This document shows, one piece after another, positions 8,493-15,763 of a DNA stretch of 40,141 nt (position 1 is its first letter; each line of letters opens with the position of its first letter). Where the stretch lies: the NCBI GenBank assembly GCA_017557265.1, contig JAFZAM010000117.1:1-40141 (forward strand), read 5' to 3'. The DNA comes from Oscillospiraceae bacterium (GTDB taxonomy: Bacteria; Bacillota; Clostridia; Oscillospirales; Oscillospiraceae). Below the pieces are notes generated by a model. It saw only the letters and a list, made by a program, of their open reading frames with translations. It was not told the DNA's origin and did no database searches. The position numbers and the translations under genes were made by a program.

Positions 8493-9485
8493 TTATCTCC
8501 TGCTTTTCGTCTGCTTCGGAGGCTGCTGCTCGCGCGGCTTTTCGAAGCGGTCGTAGGCCTCGATTATCTTCTGGACGAGCTCGTGGCGTACGACGTCGGC
8601 GCCGGTCAGCTTGTGGATGGCGATGTCCGGCACTCCCGCGAGGACGCGGACGGCCTCCTTCAGGCCGCTGACCTTATCCGCGGGGAGATCTATCTGCGTG
8701 ACGTCGCCGGTGATGACTATCTTCGAGCCGAAGCCGAGGCGCGTAAGGAACATCTTCATCTGCTCGCGCGAGGTGTTCTGCGCCTCGTCGAGGATGATGA
8801 AGCTGTCGTCGAGCGTGCGCCCGCGCATGTACGCCAGCGGCGCGACCTCGATGTTGCCGCGCTCAAGGTACTTGTTGTAGGTCTCGGCGCCGAGCATGTC
8901 GAACAGCGCGTCGTAGAGCGGACGCAGGTAGGGGTCGACCTTGCTCTGCAGGTCGCCGGGCAGAAAACCCAGCCGCTCGCCAGCCTCGACGGCGGGGCGG
9001 GTCAGAATGATGCGGTTTACCTTCTTGGCCCTGAACGCCGTCACGGCGCAGGCGACCGCGAGATAGGTCTTGCCGGTGCCCGCGGGTCCGACGGCTATCG
9101 TGACCGTATTTTTGTTAATGGCGTCGACGTATTCCTTCTGGCCTATGGTCTTGGCCTTGATGGGCTTGCCCTTGGCCGTTATGCACACGACGTCCTCGGC
9201 GAGCTCGCCTATCTTGTCGGCGAGGCCCTCCTTTACGAGGCGGAGGATATAGCGCACCTTCTGCGAGTCGATGTTCTCCCCGCGCGAGGCGAGCGTCATC
9301 AGGCCGTCTATGGCCTCCTCGGCCAGCATCACGGACTCCGGCTCGCCGGAGATGTGCAGCACCGAGTCGCGGTCGGTCACGCTGACCTCCAGATCGCTCT
9401 CGATGATGCGCAGGTTCTCGTCGAACGAGCCGAATACGTTGACTATGTTCTCCATCCTGTCGGCGCTGACGGTTCTCTCTATCAT
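8493..9485 (-). CDS. phoH: PhoH-family P-loop ATPase
   Basis: 330 residues from the ATG at 9485. The ATG shares ATGA with the yqfD stop; longer frames upstream lie inside yqfD. An N-terminal KH-like segment (to ~105) precedes the PhoH ATPase domain with Walker A GPAGTGKT (133-140) and Walker B FIILDEAQN. PhoH proteins are predicted RNA helicase/ATPases. Their precise role is unsettled, but they are linked by context to YbeY and Era in RNA processing, as here. Ribosome site AGGAAG lies within the yqfD 3' end. Confidence 0.95.
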   Translation of the reverse strand: MIERTVSADRMENIVNVFGSFDENLRIIESDLEVSVTDRDSVLHISGEPESVMLAEEAIDGLMTLASRGENIDSQKVRYILRLVKEGLADKIGELAEDVVCITAKGKPIKAKTIGQKEYVDAINKNTVTIAVGPAGTGKTYLAVACAVTAFRAKKVNRIILTRPAVEAGERLGFLPGDLQSKVDPYLRPLYDALFDMLGAETYNKYLERGNIEVAPLAYMRGRTLDDSFIILDEAQNTSREQMKMFLTRLGFGSKIVITGDVTQIDLPADKVSGLKEAVRVLAGVPDIAIHKLTGADVVRHELVQKIIEAYDRFEKPREQQPPKQTKSRR

Positions 9486-10681
9486 GTATCGGGTTCTTCC
9501 TCTCGTGTTTGTATGAGCGGGACTTCGCCGGCTATCTCCTCGACGCACTCGGCCCTGAGCACGACGGTCACGGAGCTCCCGTCTGAAAAGGCCTCGAACC
9601 GCTCGGATACGACCTCGCCGTCGCGGAGCATGGCGCAGAGCCTTCTGTCGAGGTCCGTTTTTAGCATCGTCTCGGCCTCGAGGTACGGCGTCCTCGCGGG
9701 CTCGGTATCGTACGCGGCGGAGATCGTCCCGCGCTCGGACAGCGGCAGCGGAGCGCCGAAGAGCTCCGCTCTCCCGTCAAACAAGATATTATCACAATCA
9801 CGGTCGAAAATTCTACTGTTAATATACAAATTTACCCTCAAATCGCCGAGAAGGAGCGCGGTTTTCCGGTTTTCCGCGCCGGTATATATCTTCGCCCCGT
9901 ACTCGAGCGGCGCGCAGGCCGAGAGGACGTACCACGTCCGGGCGCGCACGGAGCCGCAGCTGTGGACGAGGCGCATCTCGCCCGAGATGCCGGCTACCTC
10001 GCCGGATATGAGCTTCTGCCCCTTGAGCACTGTGTCGCCTGCCTCGACGAGCCCCTGCCCCGCGAAGTCGTCTACGGAAACGACGACGCCCGTCTTCAGC
10101 GCGGCCATGTCGCAGGGCGGGCCGGCGTTGAGTATGGCGGGCGGTGAGCGGCGCTCGCGGACGATGACGGTCATTACGCAGCCCTTGATGTTTATCCCGA
10201 CCCAGCTCAGGCGTCCGACCTTCATGCGTATAAAGGACGCGGCGTACTCTCTGTCAGCCGTCGGGCCGAAGCAGCCGACGCCGAAGCCGGACTCCGAGAG
10301 CGCGGAGATTATCTCGCCGGAGGGGACGGCGACGTTGCCCTCGACGCGCACCTCCCAGATAACGAGCGAAAAATAAAAAGCGGCGAGGACTGCGACAGCG
10401 GCCGCGCTCAGCAGAGCGAGCCGTCTTTTGAACCTCGCGGCAAAGACGAGCGCGCCGCGCCTTTTCACGACCCTCGCGGTAAGGCCGCAGTCCTCCGCGG
10501 CGGCGACGAGGGCCTTTTCACGGTATTTAAGGCAGGCCGCAGTCAGCTTTCCGTCCTCCGTCATGCGCGCGGACCGGAAGGGTATCCCCCGCGCGGCGAA
10601 TACGTTCAGCGCGCGCTCCGGCCTCGACCCGGCGATCTCGACGTAAGACGAGCCGAGCGCGCCTTCAAACAGCCTTCCCAC
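9482..10681 (-). CDS. yqfD: Sporulation protein YqfD
   Basis: 399 residues, usual family length. YqfD is a membrane protein of the mother-cell sporulation programme; loss impairs sporulation in Bacillus but its biochemistry is unknown. A cytoplasmic N-terminal region (1-85) is followed by one membrane span (LALLSAAAVAVLAAFYFSLV, ~88-107) and a long extracytoplasmic domain beginning WEVRVEGNV, which resembles a POTRA/FtsQ-type fold. The start is GTG at 10681, one base after the yqfC stop (TGA-C-GTG), with no clear Shine-Dalgarno, so translation probably depends on coupling to yqfC. Confidence 0.93.
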   Translation of the reverse strand: MGRLFEGALGSSYVEIAGSRPERALNVFAARGIPFRSARMTEDGKLTAACLKYREKALVAAAEDCGLTARVVKRRGALVFAARFKRRLALLSAAAVAVLAAFYFSLVIWEVRVEGNVAVPSGEIISALSESGFGVGCFGPTADREYAASFIRMKVGRLSWVGINIKGCVMTVIVRERRSPPAILNAGPPCDMAALKTGVVVSVDDFAGQGLVEAGDTVLKGQKLISGEVAGISGEMRLVHSCGSVRARTWYVLSACAPLEYGAKIYTGAENRKTALLLGDLRVNLYINSRIFDRDCDNILFDGRAELFGAPLPLSERGTISAAYDTEPARTPYLEAETMLKTDLDRRLCAMLRDGEVVSERFEAFSDGSSVTVVLRAECVEEIAGEVPLIQTREEEPDT

Positions 10682-10682
10682 G

Positions 10683-10931
10683 TCAGTCGGCGAAGCTGAC
10701 GGAATCTATCGTCCCCGATACCGTCAGGAAGCTCCCGCTCATCGAATCGACGGAGAGGCCGCGGCCGGATATGCGCAGGCTCCCGTCCGAGAGGCGGACA
10801 GTGATCCCCTCGGGCGAAAAATCGCTTATGCCCCTGTGCGTCTCGACGCTGAGGCTCACGCGCCCCATTATCCTCACCGACGGCGCGGCGAGGACGGGCA
10901 CGGCTCTCGCTGCTCGGTTTCCTGCTTTCAT
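10683..10931 (-). CDS. yqfC: Sporulation protein YqfC
   Basis: 82 residues from the ATG at 10931, chosen because AGAGGAGG lies just upstream and it gives the normal YqfC length (a longer frame is open but runs through the promoter region). The protein shows the family's beta-rich end (RISGRGLSVDSMSGSFLTVSGTIDSVSF), which resembles a bacterial YabP-like fold. In Bacillus yqfC and yqfD are co-expressed in the mother cell under sigma-E. Here they are coupled, and a sigma-E-like promoter lies at 10958-10987. Confidence 0.92.
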   Translation of the reverse strand: MKAGNRAARAVPVLAAPSVRIMGRVSLSVETHRGISDFSPEGITVRLSDGSLRISGRGLSVDSMSGSFLTVSGTIDSVSFAD

Positions 10932-10949
10932 TTTATCGGCCTCCTCTCT

Positions 10950-10979
10950 GTCAATAAACTCTATGTGCAGGCATAAGCT
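10950..10979 (+). promoter_or_regulatory. Possible sigma-E-like promoter for ylbJ
   Basis: Plus strand: GTCAATAA, 14-base spacer, CATAAGCT, 35 bases before the ylbJ ATG. The match is weaker than the divergent yqfC promoter, with which it almost completely overlaps. ylbJ is a sigma-E gene in Bacillus. Confidence 0.3.
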
Positions 10980-10987
10980 TTTAAGAC
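10958..10987 (-). promoter_or_regulatory. Sigma-E-like promoter for yqfC-yqfD
   Basis: Minus strand: GTCTTAAA, 14-base spacer, CATAGAGT, about 27 bases before the yqfC ATG. The -10 matches 6 of 7 fixed positions of the Bacillus sigma-E CATACAnT consensus; the -35 matches about 5 of 8. Consensus is from Bacillus; use in this organism is inferred. Confidence 0.45.
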
Positions 10988-11013
10988 ATCGCGGCATTGG
11001 GAGGCGTGAGAAA

Positions 11014-12183
11014 ATGAGACTTTGGAAAACTGCGAAAAACGCCGCGGTGCCGCTCGGCTGCGCCGTCATGCTCGCGGGGCTTATCGCGTACCCCTCCGGC
11101 TCGGTCGAGGCGGCGAAGCGCGGATTGGATATCTGCCTCGAGCTTATAATACCGTCGCTGTTTCCCTTTTTCGTTCTCTCATCCATGGCGATCGAGCTCG
11201 GGCTCGCGGGTATCCTCGGGAAGGCCGCCGCGCCGCTCATGCGAAGGCTTTTCAGGCTCGACGGGACGTGCGCGCTGCCCTTCCTGCTCGGCTTCATAGG
11301 CGGCTACCCGGTCGGCGCGAGGGCGGCTATAAGCATGTACGGACGCGGGGAGATATCGAAAGGCGACGCGGAGCGGCTGCTCGCCTTCTGCAACAATTCC
11401 GGCCCCGCGTTCATCCTCGGAGTCGTCGGAGCCGGCGTCTTCCGCGACAGCGAAGCGGGTCTGCTCCTCTATCTCGTGCATTTCATTTCATCCGTTATCG
11501 TCGGATTATTATTCAGAGGCTGCCGGCCGGGCTGCGTCCCGGCAGCTTCGGAAAAAGCTAAGGACGCTCCGGCTGAAAAAAAGCGCTTCGGGAAGGTCGT
11601 CACGTCCGGCGTGAGCGGAGCTTTTTCGTCCGTTCTGGGGATATGCGGGTTCGTCGTTTTCTTTTCCGTCGTTATAAAGCTGCTCGTCATATCCGGGCTC
11701 ATCCCCGCGGCGGCGGGAGGCGTCGCCTTCGTTCTCGGGCCGCTCGGAGTGAAGGCCGCCACGGCCGAAGAGCTCATATCGGGGATGATAGAGATGACGT
11801 CCGGCGTCAGCGCGCTGCGCGGAGCGGCGGGAAGCCTCGGAAAAAACGCGGTCATGGCGGCCTTCATGCTCGGCTGGGCGGGTCTCAGCGTCCATTTTCA
11901 GGTGCTGTCGTTTCTCGCGGAGACCGGTCTCTCCTCGAAGACGTACATACTCGGAAAGCTCCTGCACGGGGTCGTTTCCGCGCTTCTCGCGGCGCTCGTT
12001 TTCTCGTTTTACAGCCCCTCCGCGGACGTCGCCCTCGTCATAGCGGACGAGATAGGCGCGCTCTCCGCCGTCAGAGCTCCGCGCGCGGCTCTCCTTTCGC
12101 TGACGGGCGCTCTGCCGCTCGCGCCGCTCTTTGCCGCGGCGGCGATAAAGCGCGCCCGGGAGGCTCGCAGACTATTGAAATAA
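11014..12183 (+). CDS. ylbJ: Sporulation integral membrane protein YlbJ
   Basis: 389 residues from the ATG at 11014 (GGGAGG ten bases upstream; a longer open frame upstream would run antisense through yqfC). The protein is largely hydrophobic, with about eight membrane segments and the nucleoside-recognition/Gate-type core (ALPFLLGFIGGYPVGARAA; CNNSGPAFILGVVGAGVF). Family members are polytopic proteins needed for late spore development in Bacillus; the transported substrate, if any, is unknown. It is divergent from yqfC-yqfD with an 82-bp shared control region. Its stop codon lies in the next gene's promoter, directly after the -35 box. Confidence 0.9.
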   Translation: MRLWKTAKNAAVPLGCAVMLAGLIAYPSGSVEAAKRGLDICLELIIPSLFPFFVLSSMAIELGLAGILGKAAAPLMRRLFRLDGTCALPFLLGFIGGYPVGARAAISMYGRGEISKGDAERLLAFCNNSGPAFILGVVGAGVFRDSEAGLLLYLVHFISSVIVGLLFRGCRPGCVPAASEKAKDAPAEKKRFGKVVTSGVSGAFSSVLGICGFVVFFSVVIKLLVISGLIPAAAGGVAFVLGPLGVKAATAEELISGMIEMTSGVSALRGAAGSLGKNAVMAAFMLGWAGLSVHFQVLSFLAETGLSSKTYILGKLLHGVVSALLAALVFSFYSPSADVALVIADEIGALSAVRAPRAALLSLTGALPLAPLFAAAAIKRAREARRLLK

Positions 12184-12203
12184 AGAGGCGAATAGTGTAT
12201 AAT
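12175..12203 (+). promoter_or_regulatory. Sigma-A promoter for the small Cys4 protein
   Basis: TTGAAA (12175-12180), 17-base spacer, TATAAT (12198-12203). The -35 sits in the last codons of ylbJ and the start would be near 12210, about 27 bases before the ATG at 12237. It is one of the best housekeeping promoters in the window. Confidence 0.75.
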
Positions 12204-12236
12204 AAATCAATTTTGATAGAAAGCGAGGTCGCCTGA

Positions 12237-12446
12237 ATGCTTTTCAGAAAAAAGATGGAGCGCGCCTGCACCTACTGTACCGAGGCGACGATACTCGACG
12301 AGGAAAACGCGGTCTGCAAAAAGCACGGAGTCGTCGACCGCTGGGGAAAATGCCGCGCTTTCCGCTACGATCCTCTCAAAAGGGAGCCCGAGACGGACTC
12401 CGCGAAGATCGACACGGACTTCGACGAATCGGATTTCAAGATATGA
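12237..12446 (+). CDS. Small four-cysteine protein, probable zinc-binding, unknown function
   Basis: 69 residues with four cysteines at 11, 14, 27 and 39 (CTYC, then single Cys in AVCKKHG and GKCRAF), the spacing of a small zinc ribbon; the tail is acidic (residues 49-69). I recognise it only as a type of short conserved protein seen in Clostridia, not by function. It has its own strong sigma-A promoter, so it is probably expressed in vegetative cells independently of ylbJ. The ATG is ten bases after GAGG. The next gene also has its own promoter, so this may be a single-gene unit. Cysteine spacing and the dedicated promoter support a real gene. Confidence 0.75.
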   Translation: MLFRKKMERACTYCTEATILDEENAVCKKHGVVDRWGKCRAFRYDPLKREPETDSAKIDTDFDESDFKI

Positions 12447-12467
12447 GCTCCGGGCGGCGATTTGCTA

Positions 12468-12496
12468 TTGCAAAGAGCCGGGATAAATGCTATTAT
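12468..12496 (+). promoter_or_regulatory. Sigma-A promoter for the corC-to-acyl-CoA-synthetase run
   Basis: TTGCAA (12468-12473), 17-base spacer, TATTAT (12491-12496), about 63 bases before the first CorC-like gene. The AT-rich leader stands out from the GC-rich surroundings. No other promoter is obvious before 20365. Confidence 0.6.
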
Positions 12497-12559
12497 TAAG
12501 TTTAATATTCTATATGACCTGCAAATAATTATTCGCATGATTGGAGTTGATGTCCTTTT

Positions 12560-13579
12560 ATGGACGACGCGGTACCCCGAAGTATCCTGGTCATAGTTCT
12601 GATAATCCTCGGCGGCTTCTTTTCGGGCGCCGAGACGGCTTATTCCTACTGCAACAAGATACGCATCAAAAAGAAGGCCGACGACGGCGACAGACGCGCC
12701 GCGAGAGTCGAAAAGATACTCGACAGATTCGACAATCTTCTGACGACGCTCCTTATCGGCACGAACGTCTGCCACGTCTTCGCGTCGGCGGCCGCCGCCC
12801 TGCTTTTCGTAAAGCTCATGGGCACGACCGGCGCGGTCGTCTCGACCGTCATAATGACGCTCCTCATCTTCCTCTTTTCCGAGACGATACCCAAGAGCGT
12901 CGCGCGCGCCAACGCCGACGCCTACGCGGCGGCGGTCTCGCTGCCGGTCATGGCGCTGATGTTCATACTTACCCCGCTCAATCTCCTCTTTCGCGGCATA
13001 GGCGGCGTCATAAAGCTCATGTTCCCCAAGCGCGAGGACGTCCCCAGCATCACCGAGGACGAGTTTTCCACGATAGTCGAGAACGTCCGCGACGAGGGGC
13101 TCATAGAGCCGGAGGAGAGCGAGCTTATCAAGTCCGCGATCGAGTTCTCCGACACGGAGGTCCGCGAGGTCATGCATCCCCTCTCGGAGATGGTGGCCGT
13201 CGACATAAAGGCCCCCGAGGCTGAGATAGAGCGCGTCATACTCGAACAGAAATACTCCCGTCTGCCCGTCTACGCGGGCTCGCGCGACAGGATAATCGGC
13301 GTTCTGTGCGTCAAGGACTGTCTGCCGAAATACATCCGCGGCGCAAAGGTGGATACGGGAAAGCTCATGAAGCTCCCCTATCTCATCTCTCCCGAGACGA
13401 AGCTCGACCAGGCCTTCGAGGGTCTCGGAAGAAGGCGCACGCACCTCGCCGTCGTGACAGACGAGAACGGCTGCGCGACGGGCTTCATCACGATGGAGGA
13501 CATCATGGAGGAGCTCGTCGGCGAGATATACGATGAAGACGACGTCGTTCGTCCCGCGAGAAACGAGGCGGCGACATGA
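12560..13579 (+). CDS. CNNM/CBS-domain membrane protein (CorC/HlyC-like), lacking the C-terminal domain
   Basis: 339 residues. Order: CNNM-type transmembrane domain (~1-150, three or four spans, FFSGAETAYSYCNKIR near the start), then two CBS domains (~198-325; RLPVYAGSRDRIIGVL, GFITMEDIMEELVGEI). Such proteins are implicated in Mg2+ or Co2+ export, with CBS pairs sensing nucleotides. It stops soon after the second CBS, so the CorC_HlyC transporter-associated domain present in its downstream paralogue is missing. A GGAG lies 13 bases upstream, rather far, so the start is slightly uncertain. It shares ATGA with the next gene. Confidence 0.88.
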   Translation: MDDAVPRSILVIVLIILGGFFSGAETAYSYCNKIRIKKKADDGDRRAARVEKILDRFDNLLTTLLIGTNVCHVFASAAAALLFVKLMGTTGAVVSTVIMTLLIFLFSETIPKSVARANADAYAAAVSLPVMALMFILTPLNLLFRGIGGVIKLMFPKREDVPSITEDEFSTIVENVRDEGLIEPEESELIKSAIEFSDTEVREVMHPLSEMVAVDIKAPEAEIERVILEQKYSRLPVYAGSRDRIIGVLCVKDCLPKYIRGAKVDTGKLMKLPYLISPETKLDQAFEGLGRRRTHLAVVTDENGCATGFITMEDIMEELVGEIYDEDDVVRPARNEAAT

Positions 13580-14847
13580 TATACGCTCTGCTGATCCTCC
13601 TGCTCGTCTTCCTCGTGCTCGCGTCCGCGTTTTTCTCCTCGTCCGAGATAATCTACGCGACCGCGAACAAGATACGCCTGCAGAAGAGAGCGGAAAGCGG
13701 CTCGAAGCGCGCGGCGCTCGCCGTCAGGATATCCGACGACTATCCGAACTTCCTCTCGACCGTCCTCGTCGGGAACAATCTCGTAAACATAGCCTTTTCG
13801 TCCGCCGTCGCCGTCCTGGGCCTTAAGCTCTGGAGCATGGGCGAGGGCGCGGCCTCCCTTCTCGCGACGGCGGTGCTGCTCGTCCTCGGCGAGATAATCC
13901 CGAAGCTAATAGGCTCCTACAGACCCGACGAGCTCGTCGTTCCCTACGCGAGACCTCTCAGGTTCTGCAGGATAATCTTCTTTCCCGTCGTATTCGTCGT
14001 GACGAAGCTCGTTAACGCGCTCAGCGTCATCTGGACGCCGAAGGACCCCGAGCCCGAGGTCACCGACGAGGAGCTCGTGACGATACTCGAGAGCATCGAG
14101 GACGAGGGCGTCTTCACTGAAAAGGAAGGCGAGCTCATCCGCTCGGCCATCGAGTTTTCAGACCTCACGGCGCAGGACGTCTTCATCCCGCGCGTCGACA
14201 TGTACGCATGGGACGCCGACGACGACATAGACGAGCTGCTGAAAAACGAGGACTACCTCAGCTTTTCGCGCCTGCCCGTCTATAAAGAGAGCATAGACAA
14301 CATCATCGGCATACTCTCGACCAAAAAGCTCATAAAGACCATTCTCACCGACGGCAAGGAGGGCTTCGACATAACCTCCGTCCTCACACCGGCGGTCTTC
14401 GTCCACAAGACGCGCAATATATCCTCGATACTGCTCGAATTCAAGGCAAAGCGCAGTCAGATGGCCATAGTCGTCGACGAGTTCGGCGGCACGATGGGCA
14501 TACTCACGCTCGAGGATATCCTCGAGGAGATCTTCGGCGAGATATTCGACGAGAGCGACGAGGTCGAGACGGACATCGAGGACGTCGGGGAGAACACCTA
14601 CCTCGTCGACGCGACAGTCGGCATCGAGGAGTTCTTCGACTCGATAGACTACTCGCCCCCCGAGGACTTCGACAGCGAATACACGACCATAGGCGGCTGG
14701 GCCGTCGAGATGCTCGATAAGTTCCCCGAAAAGGGCGACAGCTTCACCTACGACGCGCTTTCCGTCACGGTCACGAAGGCGGCCGGCATGCGCGTCGAGC
14801 AGCTGAAGATAAAGTACGACCGGCCGGCCGAGGAAGACGACGAATGA
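13576..14847 (+). CDS. CorC/HlyC-family CNNM/CBS protein, full length
   Basis: 423 residues, paralogous to the preceding gene. N-terminal CNNM membrane domain (~1-150; FFSSSEIIYATANKIRLQKRAESG), two CBS domains (~205-330; SRLPVYKESIDNIIGIL, MAIVVDEFGGTMGILTLEDIL) and a CorC_HlyC domain (~345-420; TYLVDATVGIEEFFDSI). Family members are linked to divalent-cation homeostasis; the older 'hemolysin' name is not informative. The start overlaps the previous stop by four bases (ATGA) and the stop overlaps the next start the same way, so three genes are translationally coupled. Confidence 0.92.
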   Translation: MIYALLILLLVFLVLASAFFSSSEIIYATANKIRLQKRAESGSKRAALAVRISDDYPNFLSTVLVGNNLVNIAFSSAVAVLGLKLWSMGEGAASLLATAVLLVLGEIIPKLIGSYRPDELVVPYARPLRFCRIIFFPVVFVVTKLVNALSVIWTPKDPEPEVTDEELVTILESIEDEGVFTEKEGELIRSAIEFSDLTAQDVFIPRVDMYAWDADDDIDELLKNEDYLSFSRLPVYKESIDNIIGILSTKKLIKTILTDGKEGFDITSVLTPAVFVHKTRNISSILLEFKAKRSQMAIVVDEFGGTMGILTLEDILEEIFGEIFDESDEVETDIEDVGENTYLVDATVGIEEFFDSIDYSPPEDFDSEYTTIGGWAVEMLDKFPEKGDSFTYDALSVTVTKAAGMRVEQLKIKYDRPAEEDDE

Positions 14848-15524
14848 ACACGTTTGACCCGACTTCGCTAAACAGAATAACGCTCGTCACCGGCCACTAC
14901 GGCTGCGGCAAGACGAACCTCTCGTTGAACCTCGCGCTCGACTTCGCGCGCAGGGGCGAGAAGGTCGCCGTCGTGGACCTCGACATAGTAAACCCCTACT
15001 TCCGCTCGTCGGACTACGACGAGCTGCTCGAGAGCGGCGGGATACGCCTCATAGCGCCGCGCTACGCGCGCTCTGCGCTGGACGTGCCCTCCCTTCCGGC
15101 GGAGATATACTCCGTCTTCGACAGCATCGACGGCAGGGTCGTCATCGACGTCGGCGGCGACGACGCGGGAGCGACGGCTCTCGGCCGCTACGCCTCTCGC
15201 TTTGCCGGACTCGACTACTCGATGCTCTACGTCGTAAACAAATTCCGCCCGCTCACGGCTGAGAGCCGCGAGGCGGCGGAGCTGCTCGGCGAGATAGAGA
15301 CGGCCTCGCGCCTTAAGGCGACCGCCGTCGTCAACAACTCGCACCTCATGGGCGGCACGACCGCCGAGACGATACTCGGCTCGCTCGACTACGCCGCCGA
15401 GTCCGCGCGGCTGCTCGGGCTTCCCCTGCTCTTTACGACCGCGCCGCGCGCGATAGCCGAAACGCTGACCGTCCCGGATATCTATCCGGTGGATATACAC
15501 GTCAGAACTCCCTGGTCTAACTGA
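14844..15524 (+). CDS. ParA/SIMIBI-like P-loop ATPase, function unknown
   Basis: 226 residues. A P-loop GHYGCGKTN (17-25), followed by VAVVDLDIVNPYFRSSDY and VVIDVGGDDAGATAL, marks a SIMIBI-class NTPase related to the MinD/ParA group. The late Pro/Ala-rich stretch LLFTTAPRAIAETL is also conserved-looking. I do not know a tested function. It is coupled to the CorC gene (ATGA) and lies only 15 bases before the ferredoxin subunit of the 2-oxoacid oxidoreductase. Related ATPases mature metal-cofactor enzymes (Fe-S carriers, CooC-like), so a role in cluster insertion for the oxidoreductase is possible, but that is inference from context alone. Confidence 0.8.
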   Translation: MNTFDPTSLNRITLVTGHYGCGKTNLSLNLALDFARRGEKVAVVDLDIVNPYFRSSDYDELLESGGIRLIAPRYARSALDVPSLPAEIYSVFDSIDGRVVIDVGGDDAGATALGRYASRFAGLDYSMLYVVNKFRPLTAESREAAELLGEIETASRLKATAVVNNSHLMGGTTAETILGSLDYAAESARLLGLPLLFTTAPRAIAETLTVPDIYPVDIHVRTPWSN

Positions 15525-15539
15525 AAGGAAGATAAGCAT

Positions 15540-15746
15540 ATGGCAAAGATCATCGTCGATGAAAACTACTGCAAGGGCTGCGAGCTCTGCGCCGCCGCAT
15601 GCCCGAAACACCTTATCGCGCTCTCGCCCGACAGGATAAACGCCAAGGGCTATCATCCCGCCGAGCTTACCGATGAGGCCGCGTGCACCGGCTGCGCCTC
15701 CTGTGCCCAGATGTGCCCCGACGCGGCGATCACGGTATATCGCTGA
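15540..15746 (+). CDS. korD: 2-oxoacid:ferredoxin oxidoreductase, delta (4Fe-4S) subunit
   Basis: 68 residues with two classic cluster motifs: Cys11/14/17 plus Cys21 and Cys49/52/55 plus Cys59, each ending in CP. As the delta subunit of a KorDABC/VorDABC-type enzyme it passes electrons from the thiamine centre to soluble ferredoxin in the cytoplasm. The ATG has AAAGGAAG about nine bases upstream. It is followed by alpha, beta and gamma subunits in the order expected for this enzyme class. The kor symbol denotes the architecture; substrate (2-oxoglutarate or branched-chain 2-oxoacid) cannot be read from this subunit. Confidence 0.92.
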   Translation: MAKIIVDENYCKGCELCAAACPKHLIALSPDRINAKGYHPAELTDEAACTGCASCAQMCPDAAITVYR

Positions 15747-15763
15747 AGAAAGGATCCGGAATA

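Noticed and set aside
7806..10376. An 856-codon plus-strand frame across era, ybeY, phoH and yqfD
   Set aside because: Antisense to four confidently identified genes; codon-position GC bias explains the lack of stops.
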